A stretch of DNA of 64,000 nucleotides from FLUQ01 sp031551515 (GTDB taxonomy: Bacteria > Desulfobacterota > Desulfovibrionia > Desulfovibrionales > Desulfovibrionaceae), in assembly GCA_031551515.1 (NCBI GenBank), contig JAVBNL010000041.1, positions 1-64,000 on the forward strand, written 5' to 3'. A model generated the notes under the pieces. That model had not been told where the DNA came from, did no database searches, and was given only the letters and a program-made list of their open reading frames with translations. The position numbers were made by a program, and so were the translations under genes. Every line of letters starts with the position of its first letter. Position 1 is the stretch's first letter. Of this stretch, positions 34,661 through 43,420 are shown piece by piece.

Positions 34661-34744
34661 GCTGGGGGGAGTAGTCCAGAAGAGGGGTCGACACCGACCC
34701 CTCTCTGGCCCCAGCCGGGGAGGCGGACCAACTACAGAAAAAAC
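34661..34744 (-). repeat. GC-rich repeat, right arm of an inverted pair
   Basis: Inverted counterpart of 34121-34205. It contains the hairpin AGAGGGGTCG-acac-CGACCCCTCT and ends with GGCGGACCAACTACAGAAA, complementary in design to the left arm. Confidence 0.65.
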
Positions 34745-34891
34745 TAAACAGAACTTTTCACCGGAATGACCTTTGCCAAAAAACCGGAAGCAAAATTCTT
34801 ATGTATTGGCGGACCAGCTAAATCAAAAAAACGACTTTCCTTCACACCGGAACCACTACTGCAAAAAATCGAGAGCGTCGCTCTTCCTCCC

Positions 34892-36031
34892 CTACCAGCC
34901 TCTTTCAGAGTGCCAATCCAGCGTCTGGAGCAAGGGCTCCGTCTCTCCTGTTGTTCTGATCTGCATGCGGATATACCCCGGCGGCATGCCGGGTATGCCG
35001 TCGCAATCGCGCACGATAAGCCCGCGCCGCAGCAAGCGGTCGCGCACCAGCGCGGCGGAAAGCCCCGGCACCAGCCCGGCCGTGATAAAGCCGGGCCCTT
35101 CAAACACCCTATCCGGGTCAAAGCAGCCCATGCGCCGCAACGACCGGGCCGTATCCGCGCCGGAAGCGCGCATGGCCGCAAGCCGCCCGCGATATTCTTC
35201 CATATGTTCGAAAAAGCGCAGGCCCATGATCTGGGCATAGGCCGACACCGTCCAGGGCGGCCGGATGCGCGCCATGCGCTTGAGCTGGCCGGGCTCCCCG
35301 GCCAGATAGCCCAGCAGCAGCCCGGGGCAGGCGAAAAACTGCGAAAAGCTGTTCATTGAAAAGACCGTGACCCCCGGCCGGGCCATGGCCGCGTAGCTTT
35401 CGCGATTGTTCAGCGCATATTCGGGCAAACCCCACAAAAACTCGCGATAGCTGTTGTCCACAATAACCCTGGGCACTCGCAAGAGGCCGAACATTTCCTG
35501 AATATTGGGGTAGGTCACCCCGGCCGGGTTGTTGGGCACGCTCAAAACGGCCAAATCCGCGCCGCTGTCCCATATTTTGCGCAATTCCGCCGGGCCGCAG
35601 GCGAATTCCTGCTCCGCCGGCGGGGTCAGCATGTCATAGGGTATGTCCGCCACCTGGCAGGCCCGCACGTATTCTGAAAACACGGGGCCGATGAACAGCA
35701 CCCGGCGCGGTGATAACGCCTGCATGGCCAGCCAGATCAACTCAGAAACCCCGTTGCCCGCAAGAATATGGGCGTTGTTCGTCCCTTCGTGCGCGGCAAT
35801 GGCCTCACGCAGGTCCGCGCAGGCGATATCAGGGTAATGCGCATACGGGTACGGCGTTTCGCGAATCAGCCTGTCTGTTACCGGGCTGGCATAAGCGTGG
35901 GCGTTACCGCTGAAATCGATAAAATCTTCGGGCTTGCGGCGCATGGCCCTGGCAACGGAGTACACATCGCCGCCGTGGCTGCAAAGCGATTCAGCCGCGT
36001 CAAGACTGAACGGGGGGCGGTACTGGCTCAT
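34892..36031 (-). CDS. Class I/II aminotransferase-fold protein lacking the PLP lysine
   Basis: 379 residues, resembling histidinol-phosphate aminotransferase and CobD-like threonine-phosphate decarboxylase. Recognisable parts are the N-terminal HGGDVY and IDFSGNAH, a phosphate-site region ILAGNGVSELIW, VPNNPAGVTY (Asn contacting PLP) and IVDNSYREF (Asp/Tyr). The active-site segment reads NSFSQFFACPGLLLGYL; the catalytic lysine expected after S-x-S is Gln 231 (CAG, one base from AAG). As written the protein cannot form the internal aldimine. It may be inactive, a non-catalytic binder, or carry a sequencing error. It precedes nothing of CobD type; mqnD lies nine bases upstream and is probably co-transcribed. 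Confidence 0.75.
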   Translation of the reverse strand: MSQYRPPFSLDAAESLCSHGGDVYSVARAMRRKPEDFIDFSGNAHAYASPVTDRLIRETPYPYAHYPDIACADLREAIAAHEGTNNAHILAGNGVSELIWLAMQALSPRRVLFIGPVFSEYVRACQVADIPYDMLTPPAEQEFACGPAELRKIWDSGADLAVLSVPNNPAGVTYPNIQEMFGLLRVPRVIVDNSYREFLWGLPEYALNNRESYAAMARPGVTVFSMNSFSQFFACPGLLLGYLAGEPGQLKRMARIRPPWTVSAYAQIMGLRFFEHMEEYRGRLAAMRASGADTARSLRRMGCFDPDRVFEGPGFITAGLVPGLSAALVRDRLLRRGLIVRDCDGIPGMPPGYIRMQIRTTGETEPLLQTLDWHSERGW

Positions 36032-36040
36032 GCATCCTCC

Positions 36041-36886
36041 TCAACCAAAACGTTCAACAAACAAAGGCTTTTTCGGCAACGTGAACCCGCCGACCTCCGC
36101 CGCTTTGGCGATCAGGGAGCGCACTGCGCGCCGCCCGTCGCCGCCCAAATCCAGGCTGTATTCGTTGACGAACATGGCGATATGCTTCGCGCAGACGGTT
36201 TCATCCATCTCTTGCGCGTGCGCGCGGATAAAGGGCGCAGCCGCCGCGGGCGCCGCATTGGCGGCTTCAAGGCTGGCCCGCACCAGCGCGTCGATGCGCC
36301 TGATAGTAGCAAGGCCCAGGCTGCGCTTGGCCGCGATGATGCCCAGCGGTATGGCCGCGCCGGTCGTCTTCTCCCACCATTCCCCCAGGTCCAGCACCAA
36401 AGAAAGGCCGCTTGCGGCGTAGGTAAAGCGCCCTTCGTGAATGATGACCCCGGCGGCATATTCTTTGGCGGCCAGGGCGGGCATGATGCGGTCAAACAGC
36501 ATCTCCGCGCGGGGGCCGCGAAAACCGCCGTGCAGCGACAGCAGCAGGTTGGCAGTGGTCATGCCGCCCGGCACCGCGATGGATGCATCGGCCAAATCTT
36601 CAGGAGTTGCGGGCGACGGGGCCACCAGCAACGGCCCGCAGCCGCGCCCCAAAGCCGCGCCCGCGTTCAGCAGCACATAGTTATCCAGAACCCCGGCCGC
36701 GGCGGCGACAGACAACTTGGTCACATCCAGCACGCCTTTGCGGGCCAGTTCGTTCAGCTCTTCCACGTCGGCCAGGTGCGCTGTAAACGGGCCGGTATCA
36801 TCCGGCAAGGGCAGGCGGCCCTCTATCAGGGCCGAAAAAATGTAGGTGTCGTTGGGGCACGGTGAAATGCCCAGAGTCAAAGCCAT
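36041..36886 (-). CDS. mqnD: 1,4-dihydroxy-6-naphthoate synthase (futalosine pathway)
   Basis: 281 residues from the ATG at 36886, with GGGAGG upstream; the upstream in-frame ATG at 37012 adds sequence unlike the family. It begins LTLGISPCPNDTYIFSALIEGR, the MqnD hallmark, and contains DVTKLSVAAA and VPGGMTTANLLL. The fold is that of a two-lobed periplasmic-type binding protein used as an enzyme. It cleaves cyclic dehypoxanthine futalosine to the naphthoate precursor of menaquinone. Its presence suggests menaquinone made by the futalosine route. The aminotransferase-like gene follows after nine bases. Confidence 0.92.
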   Translation of the reverse strand: MALTLGISPCPNDTYIFSALIEGRLPLPDDTGPFTAHLADVEELNELARKGVLDVTKLSVAAAAGVLDNYVLLNAGAALGRGCGPLLVAPSPATPEDLADASIAVPGGMTTANLLLSLHGGFRGPRAEMLFDRIMPALAAKEYAAGVIIHEGRFTYAASGLSLVLDLGEWWEKTTGAAIPLGIIAAKRSLGLATIRRIDALVRASLEAANAAPAAAAPFIRAHAQEMDETVCAKHIAMFVNEYSLDLGGDGRRAVRSLIAKAAEVGGFTLPKKPLFVERFG

Positions 36887-36970
36887 ATCGCCTCCCGCGT
36901 TCCTATGGAACGTGTAACGCTTAAAATAGTCGCTAAACGGCGGGCAAAGCTCGCCTGCGCCTATTTTGCG

Positions 36971-37137
36971 GCAAGAATTTGCAGGCAAATTCTTGCAGAG
37001 CAATCCACTCATTTCATTCGTGGATTGCTCTCATCCGTGTACCGGGCGGGCCGCGCTAATGCAAGGGGTGCGAATGCACGTGGTGCGGCCTCGCCGCCCG
37101 CGCATCCGGTGTTTCATTTATCGAAACACTTGAAACA
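36971..37137. promoter_or_regulatory. Hairpins and GTTTC half-sites upstream of the PrpR-type activator
   Basis: Two tandem stems, GCAAGAATTTGC/GCAAATTCTTGC (36971-36996) and GAGCAATCCAC/GTGGATTGCTC (36998-37030), are followed by TGTTTCA and two GAAACA half-sites (37110-37137). The region between mqnD and the activator (290 bp) has no gene. The half-sites could be an operator for autoregulation; the stems could terminate transcription. Confidence 0.4.
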
Positions 37138-37176
37138 TCCGCGGCCGGGCGCTATCGTCGCCGCACCGGAGGGAGC

Positions 37177-39051
37177 ATGGCATCCATTCTTTTCGTCACC
37201 GCGGATAAAGAGCGTTTTGAACTGGCGCGCGAAACCTTTGCCGCCGACTACCCTGATGTCGCCCTGATGTTCAGCCCGCCGGAAGGCGACGGCAGCGACA
37301 TCGCCGCCGCCGTGGCCGCCCACGGCGCCGAGGTGGTCATATCGCGCGGCGTCACCTACACGCGCGTAAAAAATATGGGCTTGCCCGTGGCCGTGCTTGA
37401 AGCGCCCGTCACTGCGCTGGACAATTTGCACGCACTCAAGCAGGCCAGGGCCATAGGCCGCCGCATAGCCGCCGTGGGTTCACCCAGCTTATTTACCGGC
37501 GCGGAAGAGCTGGCGCAGCTGATGAGCGTCGACCTTTCCATTCACCCGCTGATCGAGGGCGTGCCCGCAAGATCGCTGGTGGAAGAAGCCGTTCGCGACG
37601 GCGCGGAAGTCATTATCAGCGGCTTTCTGGGGGCCAACATCGCGCGGGATATCGGCTTGCCCAGCGTCATCATCGACAACCGGTCCAGCAGCCTTATCCG
37701 CGCGGCCGAAGACGCGGCGGGCATCGTCGCGGCCGTGCGCAGCGAACGCAGCCGCAGCGGCATTTTCCGCGCGCTGCTCGACAATTCCAACGACGGCATC
37801 ATCGCGACGGATAACGAAGGCCGGGTCATCGTCTGCAACCCCGTGGCCGAGCGCATCTCCGGCGTAACCGGGGCCGTCGGGGAGCATTGCGACGAGCGCT
37901 TCGCGGAACTGGGCCTGACGGAAACCATGCGCACCGGCCGCGAAGAGCTGGGGGCGATTCTGCGCCTGCCCGGGCCCGTTGGAGCAGGCGTGGACGTGGT
38001 CTGCAACAAGGTGCCGGTAATGGCGCGCGGCAAAGCCGTGGCGGTTGTCGCGACCTTTCAGGATGTGGGGCGCATTCAGCAGATCGAAGCCAAGGTGCGC
38101 AGCCGCATTTATGAAACCGGACATGCGGCCAACGCCACCTTTGACGGCATGCAGGCGACCAGCACCACCCTTTTGCGCACCATCACCAAGGCCAAAGAGT
38201 TTGCCCTGACCGATTCCTCCGTGCTGCTGCTGGGTGAAACCGGCACCGGCAAAGAACTTTTCGCCCAGAGCATGCACAACTACAGCAGCCGCAAGAAAGG
38301 GCCCTTTGTGGCCATCAACTGCGCGGCGCTGCCGGGACAACTGCTGGAAAGCGAGCTCTTCGGCTATGCCGGGGGCGCTTTTACCGGCGCCAACCCCAAA
38401 GGCAAGCCCGGCATGTTCGAACTGGCGCACGGCGGCACTCTGCTGCTGGACGAAATAGCCGAAATGGACATGCTGATTCAGGGCAAACTCCTGCGCGTGC
38501 TCGAAGAGCGCAAAATCATCCGCCTGGGCAGCGACAGGGTGCTGCCCGTGGATGTGCGCCTGATAACCGCGACCAACAAGAACCTGCATGAGCTTGTGCT
38601 GCAAAACGCTTTCCGCGCCGACCTGTATTATCGCCTCAACGTGCTGCGCCTGCGGCTGCCGCCGCTGCGGGAACGGCCGGAAGACATCGCCCCGCTGGCG
38701 GCTTTTTTCCTGCGTTCTTTTGCCGCCAAAGGCCAGGGCAAAAGCGCGCTTCACCTCAGCCAGGAAGCGGGCGCGGCTCTGCAGCACCACCATTGGCCCG
38801 GCAACGCGCGCGAGCTGCGCAACCTGATGGAACGCATAGCCGCGCTGCACAAGCAAGGCCGCATTGATGCGGACACCATCGACGCCCACCTGGCCGAAGA
38901 GGCGGCCACGTCCTGCGGGCAGGCCGACAACACGGAGATGCAAGAAATCTACAACGCCCTGGCCGAGTGCGGCGGCAATTACACCAAAACGGCGAAATTA
39001 CTGGGCGTCAGCCGCATAACCCTGTGGCGCAAGCTGCGGCGAAAAAACTGA
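37177..39051 (+). CDS. PrpR-type sigma-54-dependent activator
   Basis: 624 residues with GGAGGG before the ATG. The N-terminal PrpR_N-like ligand domain covers about 1-185 (ILFVTADKERFELARETF; GAEVVISRGVTY; LPSVIIDNRSSSL). A PAS domain (about 200-310, LLDNSNDGIIATDNEGRVI) precedes the AAA+ domain with Walker A GETGTGKE, GAFTGA, and WPGNARELRNLMER. A Fis-type helix-turn-helix (NYTKTAKLLGVSRITLWRKL) ends the chain. It should activate the sigma-54 operon starting at 39241, whose promoter and enhancer lie just downstream, in response to a small CoA-pathway metabolite. It is also a good candidate activator for the TRAP-TAXI operon at 8934. Confidence 0.88.
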   Translation: MASILFVTADKERFELARETFAADYPDVALMFSPPEGDGSDIAAAVAAHGAEVVISRGVTYTRVKNMGLPVAVLEAPVTALDNLHALKQARAIGRRIAAVGSPSLFTGAEELAQLMSVDLSIHPLIEGVPARSLVEEAVRDGAEVIISGFLGANIARDIGLPSVIIDNRSSSLIRAAEDAAGIVAAVRSERSRSGIFRALLDNSNDGIIATDNEGRVIVCNPVAERISGVTGAVGEHCDERFAELGLTETMRTGREELGAILRLPGPVGAGVDVVCNKVPVMARGKAVAVVATFQDVGRIQQIEAKVRSRIYETGHAANATFDGMQATSTTLLRTITKAKEFALTDSSVLLLGETGTGKELFAQSMHNYSSRKKGPFVAINCAALPGQLLESELFGYAGGAFTGANPKGKPGMFELAHGGTLLLDEIAEMDMLIQGKLLRVLEERKIIRLGSDRVLPVDVRLITATNKNLHELVLQNAFRADLYYRLNVLRLRLPPLRERPEDIAPLAAFFLRSFAAKGQGKSALHLSQEAGAALQHHHWPGNARELRNLMERIAALHKQGRIDADTIDAHLAEEAATSCGQADNTEMQEIYNALAECGGNYTKTAKLLGVSRITLWRKLRRKN

Positions 39052-39072
39052 CCGCCCAGCCGCGGCGGCGAT

Positions 39073-39101
39073 TGTTACATTATGCATAACGCAATGTAAC
39101 G
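39073..39101 (+). promoter_or_regulatory. Upstream activator site, TGTTACATT-N11-AATGTAACG
   Basis: Inverted repeat matching the site at 8764-8791 in half-site sequence and in distance to its promoter (73 versus 72 bp). It lies just after the activator gene and before the CoA-lyase operon. Confidence 0.65.
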
Positions 39102-39173
39102 ACTATCGATTTTTCCATCGGCCATTGTTTTAATTTATTCTGTAAATACACGCTGCTGCCGAATAACATGTTT

Positions 39174-39189
39174 TGGTACGCCCCTTGCT
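39174..39189 (+). promoter_or_regulatory. Sigma-54 promoter of the CoA-lyase operon
   Basis: TGGTACGCCCCTTGCT fits the -24/-12 consensus with GG and GC ten bases apart. The first ATG of the operon is 52 bp further on. Confidence 0.8.
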
Positions 39190-39240
39190 ATTCCATGACG
39201 TGAAATTGCTTTTCACGCTTCACGGAAACAAGGAGCCGCC

Positions 39241-40176
39241 ATGCCCGCCAACTATCCCCTGGCCCTGGTCCGCCGTTCCCGGCTGATCATGCCCGTCCAT
39301 CAAAAGAAATTCGTTGAAAAAGCCTACACGCGCAACGCCGACGCCATTGTGCTGGACCTGGAAGACAGCGTGCCCGACGCCGAAAAGCTGGCCGCCCGCG
39401 CTCTGGTCAAAGAGGGCATCGCTCTCGCCGGAAAAGGCGGCAGCGACGTCATCGTGCGGGTCAACCACGAGCCGGAACTGCTTGAAGGCGACCTGGAATG
39501 CGCCGTGCACCCCGACCTTGACGCCATCTACCTGCCCAAATGCGAAACGGCCGACGAAATTCTGGCCGTTGAAAAGACCATCGCCCGCCTTGAGACGATG
39601 CGCGGCATCAAACCCGGCCACGTGACCATCAACGCCGTTATCGAAACCCCGCGCGGCTACCTGAATGCCGAAGCCATCGCGGCCGCTTCGAGCCGCATCG
39701 ACTCCATCACTTTGGGCAATGAAGATTTCTGCGCGGCCATAAGCCTGACCGGCGGCCTTGAAACGCAGACGGGCATGCTGTCTTTGCGCATGCACCTTCT
39801 GGTGGTGGCCCGTGCGTACAACAAAATCCCCCTGGGTCTTATCGGCACCATGACCGCTTTTACCGACGAGGGCGGTTTTGAAACCCTGGCCCGGCTCAGC
39901 GCCATGCACGGCTTTTTGGGTTCAAGCTGCATTCACCCCGGCAACGTGGAAATTTTGAACGCCGCCTTTTCGCCCGCCCCTGAGGCCATCATCAAGGCCA
40001 AAGAACTGGTCGCCGCCCTTGACGCGGCCTATGCCGAAGGCAAAGCCGCCATCACCCTGGGCGGCAAAATGGTGGATATCGCCCACTACAAGAAGGCCAA
40101 AGCCCTTATCGCCAGAGCCGACCTGATCGAAGCGCACGAAACCCGTAAACGCAAAGCGCGTGAAGCGGCGAAATAA
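39241..40176 (+). CDS. CitE/HpcH-like CoA-ester lyase
   Basis: 311 residues with AAGGAG before the ATG. The start RRSRLIMPVHQKKFVEKA and ADAIVLDLEDSVPDAEK are typical of CitE-like TIM-barrel lyases (HpcH/HpaI family); VNHEPELLEGDLE, TINAVIETPRGYLNAEAIA (metal-ligand Glu) and LGNEDFCAAI (metal-ligand Asp) follow. Relatives cleave malyl-CoA, citramalyl-CoA or similar 3-hydroxyacyl-CoA esters into acetyl-CoA and a 2-oxo acid. The class III CoA-transferase gene follows after nine bases and would supply the CoA ester. The actual substrate is unknown. Confidence 0.83.
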   Translation: MPANYPLALVRRSRLIMPVHQKKFVEKAYTRNADAIVLDLEDSVPDAEKLAARALVKEGIALAGKGGSDVIVRVNHEPELLEGDLECAVHPDLDAIYLPKCETADEILAVEKTIARLETMRGIKPGHVTINAVIETPRGYLNAEAIAAASSRIDSITLGNEDFCAAISLTGGLETQTGMLSLRMHLLVVARAYNKIPLGLIGTMTAFTDEGGFETLARLSAMHGFLGSSCIHPGNVEILNAAFSPAPEAIIKAKELVAALDAAYAEGKAAITLGGKMVDIAHYKKAKALIARADLIEAHETRKRKAREAAK

Positions 40177-40185
40177 GGAAGGACC

Positions 40186-41394
40186 ATGAGCCAAGCAAAC
40201 AATCTGCCCCTGCGCGACATCACGGTCATCGACGCGGCCACCATGCTGGCCGCGCCCTGGTCCGGCGCATTTCTTGCGGAATACGGGGCAACGGTCATCA
40301 AGGTGGAACACCCTGAAAAGGGCGATACCGCCCGCAGCTACGGCAAGCAGAAAAACGGCGTGCCGCTGCTCTGGAAAAGCATTTCGCGCAACAAGCGCTG
40401 CATCACCCTGAACCTGGGCAGGCCGGAAGGGCAGGAGCTGTTCAAAGAACTGGTCAAAAAAGCCGACGTGGTCATTGAAAACTACCGCCCCGGCACGCTT
40501 GAAAAATGGAACATCGGCTGGGATGCTCTTTCGCAGATCAACCCGTCCCTGGTCATGCTGCGCGTCACCGGTTTCGGCCAGACGGGCCCCTATGCCAAAC
40601 GCGGCGGCTTCGGCACCGTGGCGGAAGCCATGAGCGGGTTCGCCTCCATCAACGGCGAACGCGGCGGCCCCCCCACCTTGCCGGGCATGGCGCTGGCCGA
40701 CGGGGTCTGCGGCATTCAGGGGGCTTTCGCCGTCATGGTGGCCCTGCATGAAAGAAACCTGAACCCCGAGCGGCGCGGCCAGTATATCGACCTTTCGCTG
40801 TATGAACCGCTGATGCGCCTGGTTGAGCCGCATTTTCTGTCCTATGACCAGCTCGGCACCATTGCCGGGCGCGTGGGCAACGGCAGCCTTTCGGTCGCGC
40901 CGCGCAACGCGTACCAGACCAAAGACGGCACCTGGGTGGCCCTTTCGGGCGCGGCCCAGCCCATTGCCACCAATTTGTTCAAAGCCATCGGCAGGCCCGA
41001 GTTGATCGAGGACCCGCGCTTTTGCGACAACGCTTCACGCGTCAAGAACGCCAAAGAGCTGGACGAAATCATCGGCGCCTGGATGAAAGAGCGCACTCAC
41101 GAAGAAGTGGAACGCATCATCAGTGAAGGCGGCGCAGTTGTCGGGCCCATGTACGACATGAGCCAGCTTATGAAAGACCCGCACTATATCGCCCGCGAAT
41201 CGTTCGTTTCCCTGCCCGATGAAGAGCTGGGTTCCATACACCTGCCAAACGTGTCGGCGAAACTGTCGCGCACGCCCGGCAAGGTTGAACATACTGGCGC
41301 GATAAAAGGCAAACACAACAAAGATATTTTCTGCGGCATGCTGAACCTGCCGGAAAGCCGGCTTGAAGAACTGCATGCGGCCGGGATCATCTAG
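40186..41394 (+). CDS. Class III (CaiB/BaiF) CoA-transferase
   Basis: 402 residues. The start LRDITVIDAATMLAAPWSGAFLAEYGATVIKVEHPEKGDTAR is the classic family N-terminus. VIENYRPGTLEKW and GFGQTGPYAKRGGFGTVAEAMSGFA follow. The Asp of the I-D-L-S-L-Y-E motif (residue 202) is at the position expected for the catalytic aspartate. The enzyme moves CoA between carboxylic acids. Its gene sits nine bases after the lyase gene, so together they would activate a hydroxy-dicarboxylate and split it, as in the malate/citramalate-type pathways. Confidence 0.87.
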   Translation: MSQANNLPLRDITVIDAATMLAAPWSGAFLAEYGATVIKVEHPEKGDTARSYGKQKNGVPLLWKSISRNKRCITLNLGRPEGQELFKELVKKADVVIENYRPGTLEKWNIGWDALSQINPSLVMLRVTGFGQTGPYAKRGGFGTVAEAMSGFASINGERGGPPTLPGMALADGVCGIQGAFAVMVALHERNLNPERRGQYIDLSLYEPLMRLVEPHFLSYDQLGTIAGRVGNGSLSVAPRNAYQTKDGTWVALSGAAQPIATNLFKAIGRPELIEDPRFCDNASRVKNAKELDEIIGAWMKERTHEEVERIISEGGAVVGPMYDMSQLMKDPHYIARESFVSLPDEELGSIHLPNVSAKLSRTPGKVEHTGAIKGKHNKDIFCGMLNLPESRLEELHAAGII

Positions 41395-41412
41395 CCCGGA
41401 AAGGAGAGGCGC

Positions 41413-41973
41413 ATGGCAACGCTCATCGATGTTTTTCCCGAGATCCAATGGATAAAGGACGCGGCCCTGCGCGCCAAGGTTGAAGCCACCATGCTGGACG
41501 GCATGGCACAGGGCGGCTGGACGCCGGCCGACATGGACAAGTACGCCTTCAGCGTCAACGTCAATGACGTCACCTTCCGCACGCACGTGCGCACCATCAC
41601 CCGCATGGTCAACATGATTTATGAGGAATATTCCGGCCAGTACGCGGGCAAATACAGGCTGAACTACGACCACCTCATCGCCGGGGCCATTTTGCACGAC
41701 GTGGGCAAGTTCATCGAACTGGGCAAAGGCGAGAATACCGGCGCGCCCATCACCCCCGTGGTGTACACCGAAAAGCACAAATACCTGGGGCACCCCTTCA
41801 TCGGCGCGGCCCTGGCGCTCAAAAACGGCCTGCCTTACGAAATCGCCCATATTATCGGCTATCACTCCAAGGAAGGGGAGCTGTTCCCCAAAAGCCCCGA
41901 GGCTTTGCTCATGACCCTGGTGGACCATGTCAACTTCTACCCCCTGCGCGCGCAGGCGGCGTTCCAGGCCTAG
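41413..41973 (+). CDS. HD-domain phosphohydrolase-like protein
   Basis: 186 residues with AAAGGAG upstream. The metal-binding H...HD...D pattern is visible: THVRTITRMVNMI gives the first His, AGAILHDVGKFIE the His-Asp pair (95-96), then HPFIGAAL, IIGYHSKEGE and LVDHVNFY. The family hydrolyses phosphate esters or nucleotides, although several members act on other substrates. Its place inside an operon of CoA enzymes and a carboxylate carrier is unusual; a regulatory nucleotide or a phosphorylated intermediate could be its target. I cannot assign the reaction. Confidence 0.75.
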   Translation: MATLIDVFPEIQWIKDAALRAKVEATMLDGMAQGGWTPADMDKYAFSVNVNDVTFRTHVRTITRMVNMIYEEYSGQYAGKYRLNYDHLIAGAILHDVGKFIELGKGENTGAPITPVVYTEKHKYLGHPFIGAALALKNGLPYEIAHIIGYHSKEGELFPKSPEALLMTLVDHVNFYPLRAQAAFQA

Positions 41974-42030
41974 GCCTGACGGCCGCTTCCCGTTCGCCAA
42001 CCGTTTTATTATATTTAGGAGCGTGACATT

Positions 42031-43419
42031 ATGTGGAAATACGGCATCGTCGGCGCGCTGTTCGCCCTGGTCAAACTGTATCCCGTCCCCGCCGGGCTGA
42101 CCCCGGAAGCCTGGAACCTTTTCGCCATCTATCTCGCCGTCATCGCGGGCATCATTCTGCGGCCGCAGTCCGAACCGGTGGTCATGATCGTGCTTATCGG
42201 CGCCGCCTCGTTCTTCGTGCCCATCGGCACGCTGCTCAGCGGCTTTTCCAACGGCACGGCCTGGCTTGTGTTTTCCGCCTTTCTGATCTGCCAGGCTTTT
42301 GTCGAAACGGGCCTTGGCCGCCGCATCGCCTATTACCTGATCGGCAGTTTCGGCCACAGCGCGCTGGGGCTAAGCTACGGCGCGGTTCTGACCGACCTGA
42401 TCATCAGCCCGGCCACCCCTTCGAACACCGCCCGCACCGGCGGCATCGTCTATCCCATCTTCCGCAGCATCTGTGAAACCCTGGGCTCCACGCCCGACGG
42501 CAACCCCAGGATGCTGGGCGCCTATTTCACCGTGCTCATGTATCAGATCAGCCTGATCACCGGCTCCATGTTCATCACCGCCTGCGCGCCCAACGTGCTG
42601 ACGCTGACCTACGTCAAAAGCGTGGCCCAGGTCGACATTTCGTGGATGACCTGGATGTGGGCGGCCCTTGTGCCCGGCGGCCTGGCGCTTTTGCTGACCC
42701 CGCTGCTGCTCTATGTCGTCTATCCCCCGCAACTGAAAAAGATCGACAACGCCAAAGAAATATCGCGCAAAGGCCTTGAAGAATGCGGCCCCATGACCGC
42801 CAAGGAAAAAATCCTGGTGGCCCTCTTCATTCTGGCCATTCTGGGCTGGGTCACCGGCAGCTACACCAAGATCAACACCACCGCCGTGGCCCTGCTCTTT
42901 CTGGGCGGCTGCCTGGTCTGCAAGCTGTTCACCTGGGACAGCGTTGCCGCAAACAAGAGCGCCTGGAGCACCCTGATCTGGTACGCGGGCATCATCGGCA
43001 TATCCGGCGCGCTGACCAAAAGCGGCTTTTTCCTCTGGATGGGCAAGACCATTCAAGCCAACATGGATATGACCGGCTTCAACCCCTATCTGGTGCTGTT
43101 CGTCATCCTGTTCCTGAACATCGCGTTGCGCTATCTTTTCGCCTCCATGGCCGCATACGTCGTGGCCATCGTGCCTATCTTGCTGATGCTGGGGCTGGCG
43201 GCCAACGCGCCCGTAATGCCGCTGTGCTTCATCATCTGCTTCTCCAGCGTGCCCGGCGGCATGGTCACCCAATACGGCGGGGCGCTGGGGCCGGTGCTCT
43301 TCGGCACGGGCTATGTGGATCAGGCCTCGTGGTGGAAGTGCGGCGCTCTCGGCGCCATTTTGAACATGATCCTGTATATGACCGCCGGGCTGATGGCCTG
43401 GAAAGTCATGGGGTTCTAA
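42031..43419 (+). CDS. DASS/SLC13-type carboxylate transporter
   Basis: 462 residues with about twelve membrane segments and TTAGGAG before the ATG. Motifs LIISPATPSNTARTGGIVYPI (substrate-site SNT motif of divalent anion:Na+ symporters) and MGKTIQANMDMTGFNPYLVLF support the DASS/2-oxoglutarate-malate translocator group. It should import or exchange di- or tricarboxylates or related acids. It lies 57 bp after the HD gene and one base before the amidohydrolase gene, so it belongs to the sigma-54 operon and probably brings in its substrate. Confidence 0.87.
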   Translation: MWKYGIVGALFALVKLYPVPAGLTPEAWNLFAIYLAVIAGIILRPQSEPVVMIVLIGAASFFVPIGTLLSGFSNGTAWLVFSAFLICQAFVETGLGRRIAYYLIGSFGHSALGLSYGAVLTDLIISPATPSNTARTGGIVYPIFRSICETLGSTPDGNPRMLGAYFTVLMYQISLITGSMFITACAPNVLTLTYVKSVAQVDISWMTWMWAALVPGGLALLLTPLLLYVVYPPQLKKIDNAKEISRKGLEECGPMTAKEKILVALFILAILGWVTGSYTKINTTAVALLFLGGCLVCKLFTWDSVAANKSAWSTLIWYAGIIGISGALTKSGFFLWMGKTIQANMDMTGFNPYLVLFVILFLNIALRYLFASMAAYVVAIVPILLMLGLAANAPVMPLCFIICFSSVPGGMVTQYGGALGPVLFGTGYVDQASWWKCGALGAILNMILYMTAGLMAWKVMGF

Positions 43420-43420
43420 C

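Noticed and set aside
37110..37137. GTTTC/GAAAC half-sites as the same operator as before gcl
   Set aside because: The order of half-sites is reversed (GTTTC first) and spacing differs, so it is not the same palindrome; kept only as a weak candidate operator.
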